Shown: positions 16,402 to 24,538 of the stretch, piece by piece
How the letters are laid out: each line of letters opens with the position of its first letter
Position numbering within the stretch: position 1 is the first letter of the stretch
Assembly: GCF_019970045.1 (NCBI RefSeq)
Contig: NZ_JAHXYI010000007.1
Location: 336,623 to 400,622 of the forward strand
From: Chryseobacterium sp. GVT01B
Lineage (GTDB): Bacteria > Bacteroidota > Bacteroidia > Flavobacteriales > Weeksellaceae
Direction of reading: 5' to 3'
Length of the DNA: 64,000 bases
Made by a program: the position numbers and the translations under genes
The notes under the pieces: generated by a model
What the model was told of the DNA's origin: nothing
Database searches by the model: none
What the model saw: only the letters and a program-made list of their open reading frames with translations

Positions 16402-17460
16402 ATGTTTTGGCCCGATACAATCAGTAAAAAGTTAGGGATACAATATCCTGTGATTCAGGCTCCGATGTTTGGAGTAAGTACGGTACAGATGGTGGCTGCT
16501 GCTGCAAAAGCAGATTGTCTGGGATCACTGGCACTGGCTGATCTTTCTGCGGATCAGTCTGTTGAATTGATCAGGGAAACGAAAAAACTGACAGATAAAC
16601 CTTTTGCAGCAAATATATTCGTCCATCACATTCCTGAAGTAACGGATGATTTAAAAGAAAAGTATATTAAAACCAAACAGTTTATTGAGAAGCTAGCCAG
16701 AAAAAATAATATTGAAGTAGAGCTTCCGGAACTTGAGACAATCAGTATAAAGACTTATCATGAGCAGGTGGATGCCATCATTGAAGAGAACTGTAAAATT
16801 TTAAGCTTTACATTCGGAAATCTGGATGATCAGAGTATTCGGAAATTAAAAGGAAACGGAGTTATCCTTATCGGAACCTGTACGTCTGTGAATGAAGCTT
16901 TGGAGCTTGAAAAATCAGGTATTGATATCATTTGTGTTCAGGGAATAGAGGCGGGGGGCCACAGAGGAAGTTTTGACGCGGAGAATATTCCGCAGATCGG
17001 AGGGTTGTCTTTGCTGTCACAGGTGTATGATCATGTGAATGTTCCTTTAATTTATGCAGGGGGGATTTATGGTGGCAAGACATTAAAAGCTGTTAAAGAC
17101 TTAGGTGCTCAGGGCTTCCAGGTGGGAAATCTTTTATTGGCTTCTCGGGAAAGTGCTTTACAGCCTTTTGAAAAGCAAAGACTGAAAAAAGTAAGAGAAG
17201 AAGAAATTGTTTTAACGAAGAGCTTTTCAGGAAGGTATGCCAGAGGAATAAAAAATCAATTTGTAGAAACGGTTGAAAACTCAGAATATATTTTACCTTA
17301 TCCTTATCAAAATAAACTGACCAATGTCTTACGTAAGGCAGCAAAATCCTTGCAAAATCCTGAGTTTGTATCCATCTGGCTGGGGCAGTCTATCCATCCG
17401 TACAGTGAACTTTCCACAGAAGAAATTTTGAAAAATCTGATCAAAGAATGTGAAAGATAG
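16402..17460 (+). CDS. Nitronate monooxygenase family protein
   Basis: A 352-residue FMN-dependent TIM barrel. It opens with GIQYPVIQAPMFGVST, has the GIEAGGHRGSF phosphate/FMN loop with the catalytic-type His, and continues with IYAGGIYGG and LGAQGFQVGNLLL. These are the signatures of the 2-nitropropane dioxygenase/nitronate monooxygenase family, which oxidises the toxic nitronate P3N. It is monocistronic. Confidence 0.88.
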   Translation: MFWPDTISKKLGIQYPVIQAPMFGVSTVQMVAAAAKADCLGSLALADLSADQSVELIRETKKLTDKPFAANIFVHHIPEVTDDLKEKYIKTKQFIEKLARKNNIEVELPELETISIKTYHEQVDAIIEENCKILSFTFGNLDDQSIRKLKGNGVILIGTCTSVNEALELEKSGIDIICVQGIEAGGHRGSFDAENIPQIGGLSLLSQVYDHVNVPLIYAGGIYGGKTLKAVKDLGAQGFQVGNLLLASRESALQPFEKQRLKKVREEEIVLTKSFSGRYARGIKNQFVETVENSEYILPYPYQNKLTNVLRKAAKSLQNPEFVSIWLGQSIHPYSELSTEEILKNLIKECER

Positions 17461-17555
17461 ATCTGTATGTTTTAATTTGATGATAATTTTATATTTTCGT
17501 ATCTCAATAGCATTGAGCTGACCCCAATTTAAAACTAAAACCAATAAAAACATCC

Positions 17556-18170
17556 ATGAAATATTCAGAAGGAATTCAGAGATCACTTCCGTTCGGATAT
17601 CTTTTTCTCGTTGTAATGGGAATATTAAAAGAGAGTGTCTTCTACTATCAGATAGGCATTAATATCCTGAAATATTCAACGATAATGGATATTTTGATAA
17701 GCCCGATTGCTACCTTAACCGCTCATCCTGTAATACTCATTGCCCTCATTGGGATTGTTGTATTTTCATTTGTTTTTCCCTCTTTTTTATCAAAACAGGC
17801 CAGTAAAAATAAACGTTGGGCATTCCAGATGGCATCTCTCAAAGGACATGAAAATATGAGCAAAGAGGCTATTGAGAATCATTTTACCAATATGTTTGTG
17901 AGATTTCTGGCCATGATGTTACTGTCTTTCTTTGTAGGAATAGGCTTGGGAGAAGGATTTGGGCTTACCAGAAAAATAAGGGAGAACAAACTTAAATATG
18001 ACTATAGATTAAACTATGGTGATGATAAGTTTGAACAGGTTCATCTGATAGGATCCAACAGCATGTATTATATTTATCTGGCAAAAGGAAATAAAACAAT
18101 AAAAATTGCACCGGTAGGATCCATCAAAACTATAGAACTGACCAACAACAGGAAACTGAATGATCAGTAA
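17556..18170 (+). CDS. Hypothetical membrane protein
   Basis: A 204-residue protein that I do not recognise. It has about three hydrophobic segments: one near residues 7-30, one around 50-75 (HPVILIALIGIVVFSFVFP) and one near 110-130 (MLLSFFVGIGLGEGFGL). A soluble C-terminal tail of about 70 residues is rich in charged and beta-prone residues. Placement suggests a standalone gene; a hairpin shared with the convergent GLPGLI gene follows. Confidence 0.6.
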   Translation: MKYSEGIQRSLPFGYLFLVVMGILKESVFYYQIGINILKYSTIMDILISPIATLTAHPVILIALIGIVVFSFVFPSFLSKQASKNKRWAFQMASLKGHENMSKEAIENHFTNMFVRFLAMMLLSFFVGIGLGEGFGLTRKIRENKLKYDYRLNYGDDKFEQVHLIGSNSMYYIYLAKGNKTIKIAPVGSIKTIELTNNRKLNDQ

Positions 18171-18213
18171 CTCATAAAAGAGACTTTTGTTTAGTCATAA
18201 AATAAGCATCTAA

Positions 18214-18242
18214 CAAAAAAGCTTCAGATTATTTCTGAAGCT
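18214..18242 (-). terminator. Hairpin terminator of the GLPGLI gene
   Basis: AGCTTCAGATTATTTCTGAAGCT forms a stem of 9-10 bp. The A-run at 18215-18220 supplies the U-tail for minus-strand transcripts. It overlaps the GLPGLI stop codon by two bases, so stop and terminator are fused. Confidence 0.7.
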
Positions 18243-19080
18243 ATTCTATTTCTATAGGCTGATATTGTATATTTTGTTGTTTTAATACAATTGGAGTTCC
18301 ATCTTCATTATAGGCTTTACCACTAAAAAAAGCACTTGGATTATCATAATATGTTTTTTGTACAGTTCTAAATTTCTCTCTGGTAGTCCTTAATATATTT
18401 TTCTCATTTCTTAAATAGATAGGTTTAAGGGTTTTTGTTATTCCCACTGCTTCAAAGGTATATTTCTTATCAGTATCTTCAACTGCTAAAATCAAACCAG
18501 GTAATCCTCCAAAAACATAAGGTCCATTATTAATGGGTATTTCACTAGTATACCATGCAATGTAATTTCTTCCTCTGTATGTAACTGTTGCTTTATTACA
18601 TTTATGCCCTAGTAATATTTTCTCTCCTTTCTCTAACTTCCAATTAAACTTTGGCTGTTCTTCTTCATATTGATATACTGATTTGAATCTATCCTGAACT
18701 GTCATTAAACTATTCCTTTTAAACACAACATTATTCCACAAAACTCTTATTTTCATGTACTCTCCCATTTCTTTAGAGCCAATCATATCCTTTTTACTAT
18801 ATTTTTCAGACAGGGAATCTTTTCTCAATTGATTATAATCAAAAAATTTAGAAATGTTATTATCTCCTAGTTCAAGGATACACATTACTTCTCTTTTACT
18901 ATTAGGAGAAAGAGCATTATCTAAAAAATTAACTTTGTAATATACATTATATGAACTATTTCCATAATCACTTACTTCATATGGAGAAGTCTTCATAGTG
19001 AAATCTGGAGAAATAATACTCTGTCCATTGGCAAAGACTATAATAAAGGAAAATATAAATAGATAGTATTTCATGTTCAA
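18241..19080 (-). CDS. GLPGLI family secreted protein
   Basis: A 279-residue protein with a signal peptide (residues 1-19, ending FANGQS) and the family-defining GGLPGLI at about residues 190-197, followed by VEDT. This Bacteroidota family (TIGR01200) has no established function; members are exported and occur in multiple copies. The gene is clearly more AT-rich than its neighbours. It lies directly downstream of a small secreted protein on the same strand (59-bp gap), so the two may act together. Confidence 0.85.
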   Translation of the reverse strand: MNMKYYLFIFSFIIVFANGQSIISPDFTMKTSPYEVSDYGNSSYNVYYKVNFLDNALSPNSKREVMCILELGDNNISKFFDYNQLRKDSLSEKYSKKDMIGSKEMGEYMKIRVLWNNVVFKRNSLMTVQDRFKSVYQYEEEQPKFNWKLEKGEKILLGHKCNKATVTYRGRNYIAWYTSEIPINNGPYVFGGLPGLILAVEDTDKKYTFEAVGITKTLKPIYLRNEKNILRTTREKFRTVQKTYYDNPSAFFSGKAYNEDGTPIVLKQQNIQYQPIEIE

Positions 19081-19139
19081 TCTAAATAAAGAATCAGCAA
19101 CTTAAAAAGTTACTGATTCAAAGTTAAAATATTTTTATT

Positions 19140-19442
19140 TTATGTATACTGACCAGTAAATGTGGATGCACCAGCACATTGTTGATTAGTAAACTGAGTA
19201 GCAGCTGCATCCAGTTCTTCATAATTAGAATAATCACTTGCATTCAGGTAGAATACTTTTCCACACCAAGTAGAAACTCCAACCCAAGTAATTGGAGGCA
19301 TCTTTGCCTTTTTATCAATATTATTATTAATATTTTTTATCTCAATAGTTTCTGCTTTTTTGATTACTTTTTTATCAGCAGCACCTTTAGCACTCATAAT
19401 ACCAGCTACTCCAAGAGCAGCAATTAAAATTAATTTTTTCAT
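19140..19442 (-). CDS. Small secreted protein of unknown function
   Basis: A 100-residue protein with a signal peptide (KKLILIAALGVAGIMSAKG). A lysine-rich linker (residues 20-48) follows, and then a compact C-terminal part with two cysteines, WVGVSTWCGKVF and TNQQCAGAS. The tail is rich in Thr, Ser, Asn and Tyr. I do not know a named family, although similar N-termini are common in Chryseobacterium. It precedes the GLPGLI gene on the same strand in a low-GC pocket. The two Cys could form one disulfide in the periplasm or outside the cell. Confidence 0.6.
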   Translation of the reverse strand: MKKLILIAALGVAGIMSAKGAADKKVIKKAETIEIKNINNNIDKKAKMPPITWVGVSTWCGKVFYLNASDYSNYEELDAAATQFTNQQCAGASTFTGQYT

Positions 19443-19885
19443 CTGTTTAAAAATTTTAGCTTTTAGTTTATTTTAAGATTGCAATCTTGTAACAATTATA
19501 TAACATATTTATGTATTAATCAATAAGTGTGGCTGTTTTTTTTGTTTTGTTAATTAAAACGGCAATTGTGTTAAGAATAAAATAATTTATCACATTCTGT
19601 TTTGTGAAATAATTTCATCCATAAGCATATACTCATCACAACTTAATAATTCATACTTCTTTTTGGGTTAATTTTATTTATTTTGTAAATCTTATAACTT
19701 GATATAAAATTTATAGTATAAAATCAATATAACTCTCAACTTAAAAGAAAGGTAATTAATATAAATAAAAATAGATGTATTTTAACAATTGAAATATCAT
19801 AACCAAAATTAGAACAAGCATTAAAAGTTACCAGAGAAAATGCTGATGCTATGTAATTAACAATAATTTCTTTATAAATATCAAT
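19443..19885. other. Very AT-rich gap, no gene seen
   Basis: About 440 bases separate the small secreted protein gene from the terminator of the Mpl-like gene. It is unusually AT-rich, with long A and T runs, and holds no open frame of note. The promoter for the minus-strand small-protein/GLPGLI pair must lie here, but I could not find a good TAnnTTTG box. Confidence 0.4.
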
Positions 19886-19918
19886 AAAAAAAGCTTCAGA
19901 TGATATTCTGAAGCTTTT
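19886..19918 (-). terminator. Hairpin terminator of the Mpl operon
   Basis: AAAAAGCTTCAGA and TTCTGAAGCTTTTT form a stem of about 13 bp just after the Mpl-like stop. It is symmetric and uses the same GCTTCAGA stem as the terminator at 18214-18242. Confidence 0.75.
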
Positions 19919-19921
19919 TGT

Positions 19922-21259
19922 TTATTTTGTTAAATCAAGACCGCCGAAATTTCCGGAACTCATCATGAGATAAACACCATCTGTTTTATCCAATGTATTC
20001 CAATAGGCATGAAGATCTTCAGCATTCGTGAAAACCTTTAAATTCTCATTCTTGAATTTTTCTTTGATAAATTCTGGTGATATAGGCTCCATTCTTTTGA
20101 TCTTCAAAGCATCTTCAGAATAGAAAACGATAGCTTCATTCAATCCGTCCATTGCATGATCATATTGCTCAAGGAAAGCCGGATTTAAACTGGAATACGT
20201 ATGAAGCTCCAGAAATCCGTATTTCTTATCATTTTTAAACTGTTCCGTGAATGCTTTTACAGCTGCCTTCACCTTGCTTGGTGCATGGGCAAAATCTTTA
20301 TAAAGCGTTCCTTTATCTTCTCTTTCTACTTTTTCAAGACGTTTGGATGCCCCTTTGAAGCTCATAATAGCCTCATAGAAGTCTTCATCCATAATACCAA
20401 GCTGTCGGCAGATATGTCTTGCTCCTTCCATATTCAACAGGTTGTGAGCTCCAAAAACAGAAAGAGGAACATCTCCCATTTCAGTTTTTAAATACACTTT
20501 ACCATTATTGATTTCATATTCAGGAGTGTTGTAAGGGATTTTTCTGAAATAATTTTCAGCATTTTCCACTACTTTCACTACTTCCGGATCTTCTTCGTTA
20601 TAAACCAAAACTCCTCCCGCTGTAATGCTTGCTACAAACTTTCTGAACTGATCTATATAATCATCAAATGTTTTGAAAACATTGATATGATCCCAGGCAA
20701 TACCACTCATCAAAGCAATATTAGGCTGATACAGTAAAAATTTAGAACGAAGATCAATAGGAGAAGAAAGGTATTCATCACCTTCCAGAACCATGAAGTC
20801 ATTATCCTGAGTCAGTTTTACCATACAGTCGAAACCTTCAAGCTGAGCTCCAACCATGAAATCCACGTCTTTCTGGTGGAAATTCAGAACGTGAAGAATC
20901 ATTGAAGTAATCGTTGTTTTACCATGTGATCCGGCAATGACAACTCTGGTTTTATTTTTAGACTGCTCGTACAGGAATTCAGGATAAGAATATATTTTCA
21001 GACCCAGTTCTTTTGCTCTTGCCAATTCAGGATTATCCTGATGGGCATGCATTCCAAGAATAACAGCATCAATATCCGGAGTAATCTTTTCCGGGAACCA
21101 GCCCATTTCCTGAGGCAGAATTCCTTTCTTTTCCAAACGGGATTTTGAAGGCTCAAAAATAGCGTCATCAGAACCTGTCACCTGATATCCTTTGTCTTTT
21201 AATGCAATCGCAAGATTATGCATGGCGCTTCCGCCAATGGCAATGAAGTGGGTTTTCAA
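19922..21259 (-). CDS. mpl: Mpl-type Mur ligase (UDP-MurNAc:tripeptide ligase)
   Basis: A 445-residue Mur ligase. The N-terminal Rossmann part FIAIGGSAMHNLA and the segment VTGSDDAIFEPSKSRLEKKGI follow Mpl rather than MurC. The ATP-binding loop is GSHGKTT (residues 110-116), and the central YKDFAHAPSKVKAAV resembles Mpl's catalytic/C-terminal region. Mpl re-attaches recycled L-Ala-gamma-D-Glu-meso-DAP to UDP-MurNAc, saving cell-wall peptide. It is the last gene of a minus-strand operon with a lipoprotein, an acyltransferase and a Nudix gene. MurC-like activity cannot be fully excluded. Confidence 0.75.
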   Translation of the reverse strand: MKTHFIAIGGSAMHNLAIALKDKGYQVTGSDDAIFEPSKSRLEKKGILPQEMGWFPEKITPDIDAVILGMHAHQDNPELARAKELGLKIYSYPEFLYEQSKNKTRVVIAGSHGKTTITSMILHVLNFHQKDVDFMVGAQLEGFDCMVKLTQDNDFMVLEGDEYLSSPIDLRSKFLLYQPNIALMSGIAWDHINVFKTFDDYIDQFRKFVASITAGGVLVYNEEDPEVVKVVENAENYFRKIPYNTPEYEINNGKVYLKTEMGDVPLSVFGAHNLLNMEGARHICRQLGIMDEDFYEAIMSFKGASKRLEKVEREDKGTLYKDFAHAPSKVKAAVKAFTEQFKNDKKYGFLELHTYSSLNPAFLEQYDHAMDGLNEAIVFYSEDALKIKRMEPISPEFIKEKFKNENLKVFTNAEDLHAYWNTLDKTDGVYLMMSSGNFGGLDLTK

Positions 21260-21265
21260 TTGTAT

Positions 21266-21703
21266 TTACTGTTTTTTAACATTAGTATTAATGATCTGCT
21301 GGAAAGCTTCAAGAATGTTGTTCCAGTTGGTCTGGTAATTCGGAATGATCATACTGGCATCCGATTTATTCCCTTCATTTGGACCTTTCTTGACATTGAT
21401 GGAAGTTGAAATATTGTCGTACAATTTTTTACGGTCTTCCTGTATTCTTCTGAAATTGTTCTGAGAAAGAACCTGATCCAGTTTCTTTAAATCTTCATCA
21501 GAGATTTTAAAATCCTGCTTGTATTTCTTGCCCTGCCCTTCAAAAGAGTAGTGTACATTATTTCCTTTTATAAGAAGATTTTCATATACCGGAGCATAGC
21601 CCCCACTTTTCGAATAGCTGATATCAAAATCCGAATATACCTTTTGGCTGTTGCATGAAACTAATACTATGATTGCGAATAAGATTCCAAGTATTTTGTT
21701 CAT
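21266..21703 (-). CDS. Hypothetical lipoprotein
   Basis: A 145-residue protein with a lipoprotein signal ending at Cys17 (IVLVSC). The remainder alternates charged and hydrophobic residues without a motif that I recognise. Its gene lies six bases upstream of the mpl gene and 15 bases downstream of the acyltransferase gene, so it belongs to the same operon. The envelope location fits a role linked to wall or membrane maintenance, but nothing in the sequence proves it. Confidence 0.65.
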   Translation of the reverse strand: MNKILGILFAIIVLVSCNSQKVYSDFDISYSKSGGYAPVYENLLIKGNNVHYSFEGQGKKYKQDFKISDEDLKKLDQVLSQNNFRRIQEDRKKLYDNISTSINVKKGPNEGNKSDASMIIPNYQTNWNNILEAFQQIINTNVKKQ

Positions 21704-21718
21704 AATTTTTAATTTACT

Positions 21719-22525
21719 TTAATTATTTGAGTCCTTTTGTTCTAATTTTTTAGCTTTAAGTTCTTCATCATAACTGTGTAATAAGTTGAAATCTTCTGTC
21801 TGCTCAATGGCAGTCATTATTTTCAATAAAATTTCCGGTGCTTTTTCATTATCATAATCAATATCCAAAGGAGCTTTGAATTCCATCGTAGGTTTTACAC
21901 CGGTTACCTTTACGCGGAGTCCTTTTTTATCAAAAGCTCTTCTGAATCCGTTTATTTTGATTGGAATTACAATAGGACGCTGATTCTTTACCAACTTGGC
22001 CGTTCCTCTTCGTCCCTGTGCAAAAGCAGAAGTAGTTCCTTGAGGGAAAGTCGCTACCCAGCCATTGTCCAATGCTTTCATAATATTGTCTACCTCGCTC
22101 ATATCAACCATTCTGTTGACATTTTTCCCTTCGGCTCTCCATGTTCTTTTTACCGTTACAGCACCCGCAATTTTGAATATTTTGGGAAGAATACCTTTAT
22201 TCATGGTTTCCTCTGCTGCTACATAGTAAAAATCGATCTTTGGGTTCAATAGGTAGATCGGGTTTTTTATCGTGTTCAGATATCCGTTATTTACAGCACA
22301 GAACGCATGATACATGGCTGCCACATCTGCAAAATAGGTCTGATGGTTGGATACAAAAAGTACGTTAGAATCCGGAAGATCCACAAGGTGTTCTGTTCCG
22401 GTTATTTTTAACTTATTAAAGCCGTTGAATCTTCTGTATGATACAACTCCTAAAATAAAAATAATAAACCTTTTCAAAAAATAAGGTGTTCCGAATGCAT
22501 CGGTGAAAATATTTTTCTTCGCCAT
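21719..22525 (-). CDS. Lysophospholipid/1-acylglycerol-3-phosphate acyltransferase
   Basis: A 268-residue membrane-associated PlsC-type acyltransferase. Block I reads SNHQTYFADVAA, with His61 and Asp67, so five residues separate the catalytic pair instead of the usual four (HX4D). Block III reads FPQGTTSAFAQG where most family members have FPEGTRS. The overall order and length still match bacterial acyltransferases that acylate lysophosphatidate or related lipids. The spacing may be a real branch feature. The gene is second in the Nudix-acyltransferase-lipoprotein-mpl operon and has a possible promoter of its own at 22548. Confidence 0.75.
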   Translation of the reverse strand: MAKKNIFTDAFGTPYFLKRFIIFILGVVSYRRFNGFNKLKITGTEHLVDLPDSNVLFVSNHQTYFADVAAMYHAFCAVNNGYLNTIKNPIYLLNPKIDFYYVAAEETMNKGILPKIFKIAGAVTVKRTWRAEGKNVNRMVDMSEVDNIMKALDNGWVATFPQGTTSAFAQGRRGTAKLVKNQRPIVIPIKINGFRRAFDKKGLRVKVTGVKPTMEFKAPLDIDYDNEKAPEILLKIMTAIEQTEDFNLLHSYDEELKAKKLEQKDSNN

Positions 22526-22547
22526 CTCTCAATTAAACACGGTAGTG

Positions 22548-22555
22548 CAAAGTTA
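22548..22555 (-). promoter_or_regulatory. -7 box for the acyltransferase gene
   Basis: CAAAGTTA (TAACTTTG on the minus strand) is a perfect TAnnTTTG box 22 bases upstream of the acyltransferase ATG. It overlaps the last bases of the Nudix gene, so it would be an internal operon promoter. Confidence 0.4.
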
Positions 22556-23182
22556 CATTTTTTTCAGCAACTGGCTGAATTCACTTAATATCATCGCTGT
22601 AGCACCCCAGATAATGTATCCGTTGAAATTGATAACAGGAACCTCATGTCCGCTTGCATTAGGCAGTGCCATAATTTCGGGGGTGTCTGACAGGTTCAGA
22701 AAGGAAGTGATGGGAAATTCTATGGTTTCCACCGCTTCCGTCTGCTGAAGAACGAAGGCGGGATTCTTTTTAGTATAAGAAATATAGGGATATACATAAA
22801 AATTGCTCGGTGGAATATAAATAGGAGACATTTCTCTGATAATTCTTACATAATGTTTGTCTATTCCGATTTCTTCGGATGTTTCCCGAACTGCGGTTTC
22901 CGCAAAATCTCTATCCATCTCCTCACGCTTTCCTCCAGGCAGTGAAATCTGCCCGCTATGTCTGTCGTGCTCATTAATGGTTCTTTGGATCAATGGAAAA
23001 TACCACTCGTTGTCTTTCAGATATAAAACGATATTGACTGCCGCAAATTTGGGATTCTTTGCCAATACTTCATCATAAGTAAAAACGGGGCGGTAGGGAG
23101 GGGAGAAAACCCCATGTGCATGTTCACCGGGAAGTTCTACACTTTTTATTTTTCGTAATAAATCTTTTCCAAAATTTTTCAT
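22553..23182 (-). CDS. NudL-type Nudix hydrolase (CoA pyrophosphatase)
   Basis: A 209-residue Nudix protein. The box reads LPGGKREEMDRDFAETAVRE followed by TSEEIGI; as in CoA pyrophosphatases, the first Glu of the general Nudix box is absent. The upstream PLIQRTINEHDRHSGQISLPGG corresponds to the NudL extra motif. These enzymes hydrolyse CoA and its derivatives to 4'-phosphopantetheine and 3',5'-ADP with Mg2+. It is the first gene of the operon. A -7 box sits only four bases before its ATG. Confidence 0.82.
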   Translation of the reverse strand: MKNFGKDLLRKIKSVELPGEHAHGVFSPPYRPVFTYDEVLAKNPKFAAVNIVLYLKDNEWYFPLIQRTINEHDRHSGQISLPGGKREEMDRDFAETAVRETSEEIGIDKHYVRIIREMSPIYIPPSNFYVYPYISYTKKNPAFVLQQTEAVETIEFPITSFLNLSDTPEIMALPNASGHEVPVINFNGYIIWGATAMILSEFSQLLKKM

Positions 23183-23186
23183 AGCT

Positions 23187-23194
23187 CAAATTTA
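23187..23194 (-). promoter_or_regulatory. -7 box abutting the Nudix start codon
   Basis: CAAATTTA (TAAATTTG on the minus strand) is a perfect box with four bases between it and the ATG at 23180-23182. If used, transcription would begin within one or two bases of the start codon, giving a leaderless mRNA. Chance occurrence in AT-rich DNA is the alternative. Confidence 0.35.
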
Positions 23195-23566
23195 ACAATA
23201 TATCTTGAAGAAATAAGGGCCTTAACATTAATTAACCATGTGAGATCAGGATGAAAAGATCAGTAGCTTTGGATTTTCCTTGACAAATGAAAGATGGATA
23301 ATTGATGATCACAATATTTTAAAACCCAGCGTTGTGAAGTTTTACTGCCCATGATGAATTTAAAAAAATGAGTGAAAATAACGTCAGGAGATTATTCAAT
23401 ATTCACCACTGAATGAGCTACTTATGATTCTTTAAATGACTCCCGTATTTTTCCGTAACTGAAAACAATGACTTCCATACAACGGCAAATGGTGACCCTT
23501 ACAACTATAAACAGTGACTTTTGAAATTTACACTTTGATGGTGGTTTTTCATTTTGACTCAGAGGC
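23195..23566. other. Divergent intergenic region upstream of the curli genes
   Basis: About 370 bases separate the Nudix gene from the curlin gene. No open frame of note is present. It should carry the regulatory sites of the curli operon. I see no obvious repeated operator, and nothing like the 21-bp-phased units found upstream of the hcp genes. Confidence 0.4.
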
Positions 23567-23574
23567 TACCTTTG
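23567..23574 (+). promoter_or_regulatory. -7 box of the curlin gene
   Basis: TACCTTTG is a perfect TAnnTTTG box 31 bases upstream of the curlin ATG. The nearest TTG triplets lie 10 and 29 bases upstream, neither at the normal 17-23 bp, which suggests a promoter that needs an activator. Confidence 0.5.
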
Positions 23575-23605
23575 CCTTACTATTAACCAATTAATTTTTA
23601 CTAAG

Positions 23606-24424
23606 ATGAAAAATTTACTTACAGGTGTATTTACACTATTCGCCATGAGTTTCGGATTTGCACAATTTAATATTGATGTAACTACCCAAACAGGAAACTT
23701 AAATGTTGCTACTGTGGATCAGACTGGTCTTTTGAACATCAACTCTTTGACACAGACAGGGAATCGTAATACTGCAGACATTGATCAGGTAGGTATTTTG
23801 AATGTTAATACTGCACAAAGTATCGGAAACAGAAACTCTATAGATGTAGATCAGGTGGGTATCGGAAACTCAAACGAAGTCATGCAGATGGGAAACAGAA
23901 ACTCTGCTTCAACATGGCAGCTTGGAGTTCTTAACTCTACAGAACAAACTCAGATCGGAAGAAGAAATGATGCTTCTTCGGTACAGGTAGGATTAGGGAA
24001 CTTTGTTCTTCAATATCAGGACGGAAGAAGAAATGATGCTTCAGCTATTCAGCTAGGTAGTGGTAATGACGCTTATCAAATTCAGCTGGGAAGAAGAAAT
24101 GATGCCAGTGGACTTCAGGTAGGAGCTAACAATGTCCTTGTTCAGTATCAGGATGGTGATGATAACAGTGCTACTCATGTTCAGGCCGGATCAAATAATA
24201 TTGCCGCTTCAGTTCAGGTAGGAGATGATAATACCTCTGCCGGATTACAGATAGGTAATGCCAACCAGCTTTATCAGTTCCAGATAGGAGATTCCAACAC
24301 AGCTATTGACCTTCAGATGGGTAATGGTAACTTTACCTGGGTAGCTCAGAGCGGTACTGGCCATGTTCACTTAGGAGCTCAGGTAGGTAACGGAAACTCT
24401 ATGATTGTGAATCAATCCAATTAA
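23606..24424 (+). CDS. csgA: Major curlin-like subunit (CsgA-type functional amyloid)
   Basis: A 272-residue exported protein. After a signal peptide (residues 1-19, ending GFA) it is built of 22 consecutive 11-residue units (residues 28-269), each close to QxGxxNxxxxx. Two units make one strand-loop-strand curlin repeat, so there are 11 full repeats against five in E. coli CsgA. Regular Gln, Gly and Asn ladders are those that stack in curli amyloid. Unit 21 (QSGTGHVHLGA) breaks the Asn pattern. It heads the curli locus, and a terminator at 24460 separates it from the next gene. Confidence 0.88.
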   Translation: MKNLLTGVFTLFAMSFGFAQFNIDVTTQTGNLNVATVDQTGLLNINSLTQTGNRNTADIDQVGILNVNTAQSIGNRNSIDVDQVGIGNSNEVMQMGNRNSASTWQLGVLNSTEQTQIGRRNDASSVQVGLGNFVLQYQDGRRNDASAIQLGSGNDAYQIQLGRRNDASGLQVGANNVLVQYQDGDDNSATHVQAGSNNIAASVQVGDDNTSAGLQIGNANQLYQFQIGDSNTAIDLQMGNGNFTWVAQSGTGHVHLGAQVGNGNSMIVNQSN

Positions 24425-24459
24425 GCCCTATAACACATACTGTAAATCTTAGAAATTGT

Positions 24460-24490
24460 AAAGGAGAAACTACAGGGTTTCTCCTTTTTT
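24460..24490 (+). terminator. Terminator/attenuator between major and minor curlin genes
   Basis: AAAGGAGAAAC and GTTTCTCCTTT form an 11-bp stem followed by a T-run. It should let the major subunit mRNA accumulate above the downstream export genes. Confidence 0.75.
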
Positions 24491-24538
24491 ACCTCCAATT
24501 TTCTCCGGTTTGCATCAGTACTTTAATACATAGAGGCC

